41,882 nucleotides of DNA from Oscillospiraceae bacterium (GTDB taxonomy: Bacteria > Bacillota > Clostridia > Saccharofermentanales > Saccharofermentanaceae): assembly GCA_902794115.1 (NCBI GenBank), contig CADBGD010000010.1, positions 1 to 41,882 of the forward strand, written 5' to 3'. A model generated the notes under the pieces. That model was not told the origin of the DNA. It saw only the letters and a list, made by a program, of their open reading frames with translations, and searched no databases. Below are positions 1 through 7,125 of this stretch, piece after piece. Numbering within the stretch: position 1 is the stretch's first letter; every line of letters begins with the position of its first letter. Both the position numbers and the translations under genes were made by a program.

Positions 1-1764
1 TTCACTCTGTACGGTAATGGTCTCGCCCATGTAGCTCAAAAGCTCTTTGGCGATCGCCAGGCCAAGGCCTGTGCCTTTCTTACCGCGGGCACGGTCTGCT
101 TTATAGAAGCGGTCGAAGATATGGTCGATATCGTATTCGTGGATACCTTGTCCGGTATCGCTAACGGAAACCAGTACCTGATCTGTCTGGTCGTTATACT
201 CGGTCGAGATGGTAATGGTACCGCCGGCCGGTGTATATTTCTTCGCGTTATCCAGAAGGATGACGATGATCTGTTCAACACGGTCCGGATTACCCATAAC
301 GGTCGGAAGCGGTCCGGTCTTATACTCCACGGAAAAGTTGATCTCGGCATCTTCCAGGACCGGCGCAAATTTGGTCTCGAACTCGGAAAGAAGCTTATTG
401 AGGTCAAACGGGAAAGTCTTAAAGGCCAGGGTTCTTGCCTGAAGACGGGAAAGCTCCAGCATGTCGTCGATCAGACGGGAAAGACGCATGGTCTCGTGAA
501 GGATAATGCCGTAATAACGCTGCCGGTCTTCCTCTTTCTTAACCATACCATCTGCCAGAGGTTCAACCAGGCCTCTCATGGCAGTCAGAGGTGTACGAAG
601 CTCATGGGAAACGTTGGCAACGTAGTCGCGACGAGTCTGCTCCAGACGCTCCTGCTCGGAAATATCCCGGAAGAATCCTGTGGCACCGATGATGACCTTT
701 TCGTTATCGAGGATCGGCACGATAGTGGAAGAATACGCGCAGTCTTTGGCTTCGATGGTGCGCTCATATGTCTCACCGGTCTTTAGGCAGTTCTCGAAAT
801 CCTCCCACACTTCCTCGAAAGGAATCAGCTGAAGTTTTTCGGTAAACAGATTCTTTCTCGGCACCTTCTCAAACAAGGTGGCAATGGCGTTATTGGAATA
901 GTCCGGCTGCAGATTCTTATCGACAGATACGATACCTTCGGAGATGATATCGAAGATCTCTTTGAGTCGGTTACGCTCTGTAGTAACACTGGTAATTGAC
1001 TTGGAAAGACGCTCGGCAAGTTCATTTACCGAAGCGGCCAGTTCGCCGATCTCGCCCTTCGTGGAGTCGTTGGCGCGTACGGTAAAGTCACCCTGACCGA
1101 GTGCGTTTGCCACATCCGTAACCTTGTTCAGCGGCCGAACAAGACGCTTACTTGCAAAATAGACCGGAATGGCCATGAAAAGAGAGACCATCAGGGTGGA
1201 AAGCAGAAGTACGTTACTGAAAGTACTGGCGGAGGAACTCTTGTCGGATATTTCGTCTCCGATGATCAGGTAGGAAACCAGCTGATCATTGGCCATGATC
1301 GGGATCTGGATCATGGTGATGGAGGCATTCTTTCCTGAAGAGGGAATACGTCCCAAGAGATTTTTGTTGTCGCTGTTATTCAGCATGTTGTTCCGGGCAT
1401 ACTGATCGATCGCCGAAATGAGCGTGCGGTCCTGGTCGTAAGCCGGTGTGGTGGAAAAATAGGCCGACCCGTTCGGATTGTAAAGCAGAAAATACGCACC
1501 CAGAACAGAATGATCCGAGTAACCCAGAGTCGCATTCTTCAGCGACATGCTGGCATCGGCAAAGTTTGTTGTTTCTTCCTGCTGAAGGTGAGTATTCAGA
1601 AAATCCGAAAGCGCATGGGCCTTTTCGATCAGAAGTGTTTCCTCGTTCTGCTTGGTGACGGCATTGGCCGCATAGCGGAAAAGGGTAGCAGAAAGAAGTG
1701 CCGATGCGCAAAGCGCAACCAGCACCATAAAGATCATCTTACGAAGGAAGACGCTTCGGAACAT
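1..1764 (-). CDS. Sensor histidine kinase, HAMP-PAS-HisKA-HATPase (3' end cut by window)
   Basis: Membrane-bound sensor kinase of a two-component system; 588 codons are visible and the C-terminus runs off the left edge. The start is the ATG at 1764, whose codon overlaps the stop of the response regulator gene (TAATG), so the two are translationally coupled. A first membrane segment lies at residues about 5-28, an extracytoplasmic region follows, a second membrane segment lies near 178-202, then come a HAMP linker and a PAS-like region (about 260-370). The phospho-acceptor His387 sits in a VSHELRTPL H-box. Asn506 marks the N-box (LLDNAKKYTP), followed by a DTGQGI G1 box and a GTGLGLAIAKELL G2 box. 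All kinase motifs are intact, so only a few tens of residues should be missing. The layout resembles PhoR/WalK-type kinases. The signal sensed cannot be read from the sequence. Confidence 0.93.
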   Translation of the reverse strand, partial: MFRSVFLRKMIFMVLVALCASALLSATLFRYAANAVTKQNEETLLIEKAHALSDFLNTHLQQEETTNFADASMSLKNATLGYSDHSVLGAYFLLYNPNGSAYFSTTPAYDQDRTLISAIDQYARNNMLNNSDNKNLLGRIPSSGKNASITMIQIPIMANDQLVSYLIIGDEISDKSSSASTFSNVLLLSTLMVSLFMAIPVYFASKRLVRPLNKVTDVANALGQGDFTVRANDSTKGEIGELAASVNELAERLSKSITSVTTERNRLKEIFDIISEGIVSVDKNLQPDYSNNAIATLFEKVPRKNLFTEKLQLIPFEEVWEDFENCLKTGETYERTIEAKDCAYSSTIVPILDNEKVIIGATGFFRDISEQERLEQTRRDYVANVSHELRTPLTAMRGLVEPLADGMVKKEEDRQRYYGIILHETMRLSRLIDDMLELSRLQARTLAFKTFPFDLNKLLSEFETKFAPVLEDAEINFSVEYKTGPLPTVMGNPDRVEQIIVILLDNAKKYTPAGGTITISTEYNDQTDQVLVSVSDTGQGIHEYDIDHIFDRFYKADRARGKKGTGLGLAIAKELLSYMGETITVQSE

Positions 1765-2453
1765 TATTGGTTGACCTCGAATTTATATCCGACACCATAT
1801 ACGGTGATAAGAGACCAGGGTGCACCGTCATAGTAGATCTTCTGACGGATACGCTTAATGTGCGTGTCGACCGTACGGGTATCACCGAAGTAGTCATAAC
1901 CCCAGATCAGAGAAAGGATCTGCTCACGGTCCATGACCTGTCCCACATGAGAAGCAAGAAGATGCAGGATCTCCACCTCTTTCGGAGTGCAGGGGACCAG
2001 TTCGCCCTTAACCTTGACCTGATAGTTATCCAGATTGATCTCCAGTCCTTCGAAACGGAGAAGAGAAGTATTTTCCTGAGGTTCATTGATACGGCGGAGT
2101 ACAGCCTTGATACGGGCAATCACTTCACGCGGGGAGAAAGGTTTAACGATATAGTCGTCTGCGCCTAATTCCAGACCAAGTACGCGGTCGATCTCCTCGC
2201 CCTTTGCGGTGAGGATGATGATCGGTGTGGATAAAGTCTTCCGGATCTCACGGCAGACCTCGATACCGGTCTTTTCCGGCATCATCACGTCCAGAATGAT
2301 CAGGTCCGGCTTGTCGGAAGCCACGTGAGCCAGCGCATCACGTCCGTCGTAGGCGCTGGAATATGTAAAATGTTCGTTCTCAAAATATAGACCCAGGGAC
2401 TCGTGTACCACCGGATCGTCATCGCAGATTAAAATATGCGGAGCTGTAGCCAT
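1764..2453 (-). CDS. OmpR/PhoB-family response regulator
   Basis: DNA-binding partner of the kinase encoded immediately downstream. The receiver domain (residues about 5-120) has the acidic pocket Asp11-13, the phospho-acceptor Asp55 in LIILDVMMPEKTG, Thr82 and Lys104 (IVKPF). The C-terminal winged helix (about 130-229) carries the recognition-helix signature TVDTHIKRIRQKI. At 229 residues it has normal family length. The start ATG is preceded by AGAGGT on the minus strand. The first gene of a two-gene minus-strand unit, it lies divergently from the methyltransferase gene at 2714. It is not close enough to WalR, PhoP or ResD by eye to assign a symbol, so its regulon is unknown. Confidence 0.95.
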   Translation of the reverse strand: MATAPHILICDDDPVVHESLGLYFENEHFTYSSAYDGRDALAHVASDKPDLIILDVMMPEKTGIEVCREIRKTLSTPIIILTAKGEEIDRVLGLELGADDYIVKPFSPREVIARIKAVLRRINEPQENTSLLRFEGLEINLDNYQVKVKGELVPCTPKEVEILHLLASHVGQVMDREQILSLIWGYDYFGDTRTVDTHIKRIRQKIYYDGAPWSLITVYGVGYKFEVNQ

Positions 2454-2497
2454 TACAATTACCTCTTGTTTTCCTTCGTCATTACAACATTACATCT

Positions 2498-2503
2498 ATT
2501 ATA
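2498..2503 (-). promoter_or_regulatory. Candidate -10 box for the two-component operon
   Basis: On the minus strand the bases read TATAAT, a perfect -10 match, about 45 bp upstream of the response regulator ATG. No convincing -35 hexamer is seen 16-18 bp further upstream, so activator dependence is possible. The assignment rests on one hexamer only. Confidence 0.4.
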
Positions 2504-2641
2504 ATCGAAAAAACCGATTTCGGACCAAAAAAGAAGAGAATTTTGATGAATTTTCCGTGAACGGGAAGAAGATGCCCGAATTATCAAGCGAAAAAACGAA
2601 ATCATAAGACAAATATCCGTCTTTTTTGAAAAGGTGGATAA

Positions 2642-2650
2642 TGCTATACT
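2642..2650 (+). promoter_or_regulatory. Extended -10 promoter for the methyltransferase operon
   Basis: TGCTATACT is a TGn-extended -10 element, with a T-run in place of a clear -35 box about 17 bp upstream. Transcription would start near 2657, giving a leader of roughly 57 nt before the ATG at 2714. Confidence 0.5.
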
Positions 2651-2658
2651 GAATTTAG

Positions 2659-2679
2659 TTTCCCGAAAGTATCGGGAAA
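2659..2679 (+). promoter_or_regulatory. Perfect stem-loop at the predicted 5' end of the mRNA
   Basis: TTTCCCGA (2659-2666) pairs perfectly with TCGGGAAA (2672-2679) around a 5-nt loop, and flanking bases can extend the stem. It begins within a few bases of the transcription start predicted from the -10 box and is not followed by a T-run, so it is not a terminator. A 5'-terminal stabilising hairpin or an operator are both possible. Confidence 0.5.
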
Positions 2680-2713
2680 TTGACTTATCCGGGAAGGAAG
2701 ATAGCGGAAAATC

Positions 2714-3622
2714 ATGTTTTTAGCAGATCGTTGGTCAGACTTTGAATTGCTCTATTGTGGGGAAGGAGAAAAGTACGAGCGCTGGGGAGATGTGTACCTT
2801 CAGCGTCCGGATCCGCAGGCGATCTGGCCGAAGACCGGCTATACCGGCATGGAAGAGTCCCACTGGCCGAAACCGCATGCCCTGTATCACAGAAGTGAGA
2901 CCGGAGGCGGGCACTGGACCAAGCAGCGGCCGATCCCGCAGAAATGGGAAATTCATTATGATGCGGTGGGAAGACCGCTGACCTTTATCATTGAACCGAC
3001 AAGTTTTAAGCATACCGGTCTTTTCCCGGAGCAGGCAGCAAACTGGGATTTCTGCGGAAAACGGATCCAGGATGCCGTGAAAAAAGGGAAGAAACCCCGT
3101 ATCCTGAATCTCTTTGCGTATACGGGCGGGGCCACAATGGCCTTTGCAGCAGCAGGAGCGGCTGAAGTAGTACACGTAGATGCAAGTAAAGGAATGGTCG
3201 GCCGGGCAAAAGAGAATATGACTGCCAGCGGCCTTACTGACTGCTATATCCGTTTCATCGTGGAAGACTGCGTGCGTTTCGTGGAAAGAGAGATCCGCCG
3301 CGGAAGAACGTATGACGGTATCATCATGGATCCGCCGGCTTACGGACGTGGTCCTTCCGGCGAGATGTGGAAACTGGAAGATGCGCTTTTCCCGCTGGTG
3401 GAAAAATGTGAGAAACTGATCTCGGATGATCCGCTGTTTTTCCTGATCAACTCCTATACCACGGGCCTTTCTTCGATGGTGATCGAAGATATCCTGCGCC
3501 TGGCGATCCGGACGAAGCACGGAGGAAAGGTGGTCTCGGAAGAACTGGGACTTCCCTGTTCGAAGATGGATCTGATCCTTCCTTGCGGCAGTACCGGAAG
3601 ATGGACGCCGGAGGAGAAGTGA
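2714..3622 (+). CDS. Class I SAM-dependent methyltransferase (RlmI/RlmK-like, COG1092 type)
   Basis: Predicted nucleic-acid methyltransferase, 302 residues. The Rossmann methyltransferase fold occupies roughly residues 110-300: motif I LNLFAYTGGAT (131-141), the acidic residue closing strand 2 at Asp155 (VHVDASKG), and the catalytic-region motif DPPAYGRG at 206-213. This set is typical of the Methyltrans_SAM family that modifies 23S rRNA cytosines or guanines. The N-terminal 110 residues are shorter than in RlmI and show no obvious PUA domain, so the substrate is open. First gene of a four-gene run; the next start lies 1 nt after its stop. A pseudouridine synthase gene directly downstream supports an RNA-modification role. 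Confidence 0.88.
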   Translation: MFLADRWSDFELLYCGEGEKYERWGDVYLQRPDPQAIWPKTGYTGMEESHWPKPHALYHRSETGGGHWTKQRPIPQKWEIHYDAVGRPLTFIIEPTSFKHTGLFPEQAANWDFCGKRIQDAVKKGKKPRILNLFAYTGGATMAFAAAGAAEVVHVDASKGMVGRAKENMTASGLTDCYIRFIVEDCVRFVEREIRRGRTYDGIIMDPPAYGRGPSGEMWKLEDALFPLVEKCEKLISDDPLFFLINSYTTGLSSMVIEDILRLAIRTKHGGKVVSEELGLPCSKMDLILPCGSTGRWTPEEK

Positions 3623-3623
3623 T

Positions 3624-4328
3624 ATGCCGGAGACACCGAAGATCCTTTTTGAGGACAATCATCTTCTGGTCGCCGTGAAACCGGCCGGGATCCTTTCGCA
3701 AAGTGATCCCTCCGGAGATCCGGATATGCTGACGCTTTTGAAGGCATATCTGGTTGAAAAATATAAAAAACCGGGGGAAGCATACCTGGGCCTTCTGCAT
3801 CGCCTGGATCGTCCGGTCCGCGGCGTCATGGTCTTTGCCAAGACCAGTAAATGTGCATCCCGGATCAGTGAACAGATCCGGAACCGTACTGTCCGGAAGA
3901 AATACCGGGCAATCGTATACGGCACTTTTGAGGAAAAGGAAGGAGAGCTCCGTTCCTATCTCCGTAAAAATGCCAGGACCAATCTGGTGGAAGTGTTTCC
4001 GGATGAAAAGAGTGCGCCGAAAGACGCGAAGGCCTGTCATCTGGAGTATCAGGTAGAAGGGCAGGGGCGGATCGCCGGGGTTCCGGTGACACTTCTTTCC
4101 ATCCTTTTGCATACCGGAAGATCCCACCAGATCCGGGCACAGCTTTCCTCTATCGGCCACCCCATCGTGGGCGACAGAAAGTATGGCTCCGGCCCGAACC
4201 GATTTGCAGGGGATATCCTCCTGGAGTCGTATTTAATGGAACTGGACCATCCGGTCACCAAGGAGCGGATGGCATTTACTCTTCCTCTTTCCGAGGAGGA
4301 GCCCTGGAATCAATTTCGAAAGGAGTGA
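3624..4328 (+). CDS. RluA-family pseudouridine synthase
   Basis: Isomerises uridine to pseudouridine in rRNA or tRNA. The hallmark HRLDRPV motif is at residues 59-65, with catalytic Asp62. A second conserved block, HTGRSHQIRAQL followed by GHPIVGDRKYGS, lies in the C-terminal third. It has 234 residues and no N-terminal S4 domain, as in the short RluA/YlyB-like branch. The ATG is preceded by GGAGAAG lying inside the 3' end of the methyltransferase gene, so the two are coupled. The position modified cannot be told from sequence. Confidence 0.93.
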   Translation: MPETPKILFEDNHLLVAVKPAGILSQSDPSGDPDMLTLLKAYLVEKYKKPGEAYLGLLHRLDRPVRGVMVFAKTSKCASRISEQIRNRTVRKKYRAIVYGTFEEKEGELRSYLRKNARTNLVEVFPDEKSAPKDAKACHLEYQVEGQGRIAGVPVTLLSILLHTGRSHQIRAQLSSIGHPIVGDRKYGSGPNRFAGDILLESYLMELDHPVTKERMAFTLPLSEEEPWNQFRKE

Positions 4329-4332
4329 ACCG

Positions 4333-4956
4333 ATGGCAGAAGAATTTACGATCAGCCGAGAGCAAAGAGATGAGAATCAGAAGAAGATCACGGATCTCCT
4401 TCTTTCCACAAAGCGTCCCGGCATGGAGAAACTGGTGGAGTGGATCGTAACGAAGACGGACTTTTTTACCGCGCCGGCATCCACGAAATACCATCTTCAC
4501 TGTGAAGGCGGACTTGCCCTTCATAGTCTCCATGTTTACCAGCGTCTTTCTGAGAAAGTACAGCAGGGGCTTATCTCCATTGAACCGGAAACGGTGATCA
4601 TTACATCTCTTCTTCACGATCTCTGTAAAGTGAATTTCTATACCAAAGAGGTCAAGAACGTGAAGGAAGGAACCAAGATCAACCAGTTCGGAAAAGAAGT
4701 GGCGAACTGGGTGGAGAAAGAAGTATGGGGGATCAAGGATACTTTCCCTGTCGGACATGGAGAGAAATCCTGCTGGTATATCCAGAATTTTATCCGCCTC
4801 AAACCGGAGGAGTATGCCATGATCCGGCTCCATATGGGTCCTGACAAAAACACCTATCCGGATCCGTTTTCCGAGACAGCAAAGATATATCCATCTGTGG
4901 TTGCCATTTTTACATCAGACATTGAATCAGCATACATTTTGGAGGAAAACCTATGA
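4333..4956 (+). CDS. HD-domain protein, putative phosphohydrolase
   Basis: A 207-residue soluble protein with an HD metal-binding fold: histidines at 56 and 64 (HCEGG...HSLHVYQ), the HD doublet His95-Asp96 in SLLHDLCKV, and a further aspartate near the C-terminus (TSDIESAYILE). HD proteins usually hydrolyse phosphomonoesters, phosphodiesters or nucleotides. Nothing here indicates the substrate, and no synthetase, GAF or response-regulator domain is attached. The start follows AAGGAG, 4 bp after the pseudouridine synthase stop. Its stop overlaps the start of the xylosidase gene (ATGA). Confidence 0.82.
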   Translation: MAEEFTISREQRDENQKKITDLLLSTKRPGMEKLVEWIVTKTDFFTAPASTKYHLHCEGGLALHSLHVYQRLSEKVQQGLISIEPETVIITSLLHDLCKVNFYTKEVKNVKEGTKINQFGKEVANWVEKEVWGIKDTFPVGHGEKSCWYIQNFIRLKPEEYAMIRLHMGPDKNTYPDPFSETAKIYPSVVAIFTSDIESAYILEENL

Positions 4957-6947
4957 TCTACTACGTCGACCAGAACACGAAGTCCCAGGGAAATGGTACA
5001 AAGGAGCATCCTTTCCTGACCATTTCCGCGGCTGCGAAAGTAGCCAGACCCGGTGATGAAGTCCTCGTTATGCCGGGCGTATACCGCGAATATGTGGATC
5101 CGGCCAATGCCGGAACCGAGGATGCCCGCATTACCTACCGTTCCGTAGAGCCGCTGAAGGCGGTCATTACCGGTGCGGAGATCGTAAAGGGCTGGAAGAA
5201 ATATAAGGGAAAGACCTGGGTCGTGGAGATCGATAACGGGATCTTCGGTTCGTACAATCCGTACGACACCCGTATCGGCGGCGACTGGTATTTCTGGCAC
5301 CGTCATCCGCATACAGGATGCGTTTACATCAATGACGTCGCTCTTTATGAGTCGGATACGCTTGAAGACTGCCTGAAGGGCGAAATGGACGATGCGTCCT
5401 GGGAGCCGGAAAACTCTACCCGTAAGTGGTATTGCGAGCAGAAGGACGGAAAGACAGTTATTTACGCGAACTTCCAGGGCAAAGACCCGAATAAGCAGAA
5501 GGTGGAGATCAACGTAAGAAGAAACTGTTTCTTCCCCAGTAAGACCGGTGTCGGCTACATTACTCTTTCCGGTTTTACGGTCAATAAAGCGGCGACCACA
5601 TGGGCGCCACCGGCCGCTTTCCAGGACGGCATGATCGGCCCGCACTGGAGCCGCGGATGGATCATTGAGGACTGCGAAGTCTCCCATAGCCGCTGCTGTG
5701 GCATTTCCCTCGGAAAATATCTGGATCCGGAAAATGATCATTACTTCACCAAATACCGTGTCAAGAGCCCGACCCAGATGGAGCGCGATGCTGTCTGCCG
5801 TGGCCAGTATCACGGATGGCTGAAGGAAAACATCGGTTCCCATATCGTCAGAAGATGTCATATCCATCACTGCGAGCAGACCGGTATCGTCGGCCGTATG
5901 GGCTGCGTTTTCTCCATCATCGAAGACAACCATATCCATAACATCAACAACATGATGGAAGTGGGCGGTGCTGAGATCGCCGGTATCAAGCTCCATGCCG
6001 CCATCGACGTGATCATGAGAAGAAACCACGTTCATCACTGCACCATGGGTCTTTGGTGTGACTGGCAGGCTCAGGGAACCATCCTTTCGCAGAACCTTCT
6101 GCACGATAACCATACCCCGTCTTATGCCCACCGGATCCCCGGCACCATCATGAGCCAGGATATCTTTATCGAGGTCGGTCATGGTCCGACGCTGGTGGAC
6201 AATAACGTAATGCTCAGTAAGGCGTCTTTACGTCTGGCAACAGAGGGTGTGGCTATGGTCAACAACCTCATCTGCGGAACCTTCCAGGCTATCGGCGAGG
6301 GAACGGATGAGATGGTGGCAGGAAAGAACCAGCCCCGCTATACCCCGTATCACTTCCACCACAGAACGGAAGTCATGGGCTTTATGAGCATTCTTCACGG
6401 CGATGACCGTATCTACAACAACATCTTCGTGCAGAAGTGGCCGATCGAAAAGTGCCCGAAGGACGAAAAGCCGGAGTTCTTTGATAAGCAGGAGGCCGGT
6501 ACTTTCATCTTTGATGAGTATCCGACCTATCAGGAATGGATCGATTCTTTCCACCTCAATGAGCCTATGGCCTACGAGCACAAGATCATGGAGAAGCACT
6601 TCCAGCATCTGCCGGTATGGATCGACCACAATATCTACTTCAATGGCGCCAAGGCCTGGAAGAAAGAGAAGAACAAGTGCGTGGTCAAAGGTTTTAAGGC
6701 GAAAGCGGATGTGGTTGAAAAGAACGGAAAATACGTCCTGGTCACGAATGTGTATGAGAAGGTGAAGGATTTCCCGTGCCCGATCATCAACACAGATGTC
6801 CTGGGCAAGGCTTTCCAGCCGGATCAGCGCTTTGAGAACACAGACGGATCGGATATCATCTTTAATTTCGACTATTTCGGAAAAGACAGGGGCGTCATGA
6901 CTATTGCCGGACCGTTCGCGGAGGCAAAGGAGGAGTACACACTCTGA
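4953..6947 (+). CDS. GH120-type beta-xylosidase, right-handed parallel beta-helix
   Basis: Predicted cytoplasmic beta-xylosidase, releasing xylose from xylo-oligosaccharides; 664 residues without a signal peptide. The N-terminus (YYVDQNTKSQGNGTKEHPF) is the opening of a DUF1565/beta-helix fold. Conserved blocks match what I recall of Thermoanaerobacterium XylC, the GH120 founder: YANFQGKDPN, EINVRRNCFFP, GWIIEDCE, AGIKLHAAIDV, GLWCDWQAQGT and IFIEVGHGP. By that alignment the nucleophile is Asp370 and the acid/base is Glu407. The spacing between them is 14 residues longer than in XylC. The start overlaps the HD-gene stop and has GGAGG upstream. No transporter or xylose gene is adjacent, so the enzyme sits alone in a housekeeping operon. 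Activity on arabinosides is an alternative. Confidence 0.85.
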   Translation: MIYYVDQNTKSQGNGTKEHPFLTISAAAKVARPGDEVLVMPGVYREYVDPANAGTEDARITYRSVEPLKAVITGAEIVKGWKKYKGKTWVVEIDNGIFGSYNPYDTRIGGDWYFWHRHPHTGCVYINDVALYESDTLEDCLKGEMDDASWEPENSTRKWYCEQKDGKTVIYANFQGKDPNKQKVEINVRRNCFFPSKTGVGYITLSGFTVNKAATTWAPPAAFQDGMIGPHWSRGWIIEDCEVSHSRCCGISLGKYLDPENDHYFTKYRVKSPTQMERDAVCRGQYHGWLKENIGSHIVRRCHIHHCEQTGIVGRMGCVFSIIEDNHIHNINNMMEVGGAEIAGIKLHAAIDVIMRRNHVHHCTMGLWCDWQAQGTILSQNLLHDNHTPSYAHRIPGTIMSQDIFIEVGHGPTLVDNNVMLSKASLRLATEGVAMVNNLICGTFQAIGEGTDEMVAGKNQPRYTPYHFHHRTEVMGFMSILHGDDRIYNNIFVQKWPIEKCPKDEKPEFFDKQEAGTFIFDEYPTYQEWIDSFHLNEPMAYEHKIMEKHFQHLPVWIDHNIYFNGAKAWKKEKNKCVVKGFKAKADVVEKNGKYVLVTNVYEKVKDFPCPIINTDVLGKAFQPDQRFENTDGSDIIFNFDYFGKDRGVMTIAGPFAEAKEEYTL

Positions 6948-6981
6948 TCCGTATTTCTTCGGAAAAAGCACCTGAAAGGAC

Positions 6982-7023
6982 GGGCGGATTCCCTTGACGG
7001 GAAGCTTCCCGCCCTTTTCTTTT
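6982..7023 (+). terminator. Rho-independent terminator after the xylosidase gene
   Basis: GGGCGG (6982-6987) pairs with CCGCCC (7009-7014), enclosing a second small stem TTCCC/GGGAA, and is followed by TTTTCTTTTT. It separates the first plus-strand operon from ileS. Confidence 0.85.
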
Positions 7024-7062
7024 ATGAGAAATGACGAAATTCAACAGAAAATATAAAAATCG

Positions 7063-7091
7063 TTCTTATAATGGGATTCCTATGTTATAAT
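7063..7091 (+). promoter_or_regulatory. Promoter for the ileS operon (tandem -10 boxes)
   Basis: There are two perfect TATAAT hexamers, at 7067-7072 and 7086-7091. The second has TTCTTA 17 bp upstream, a weak -35. A start near 7098 would leave a leader under 30 nt, too short for a T-box. Confidence 0.6.
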
Positions 7092-7125
7092 GACGGGAGC
7101 TTTTGAATAAGTTGAGGTTTTGCAC

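Noticed and set aside
6948..7125. T-box riboswitch upstream of ileS
   Set aside because: The region holds a terminator and then promoter boxes within 40 bp of the start; there is no specifier stem, no T-box sequence and no antiterminator.
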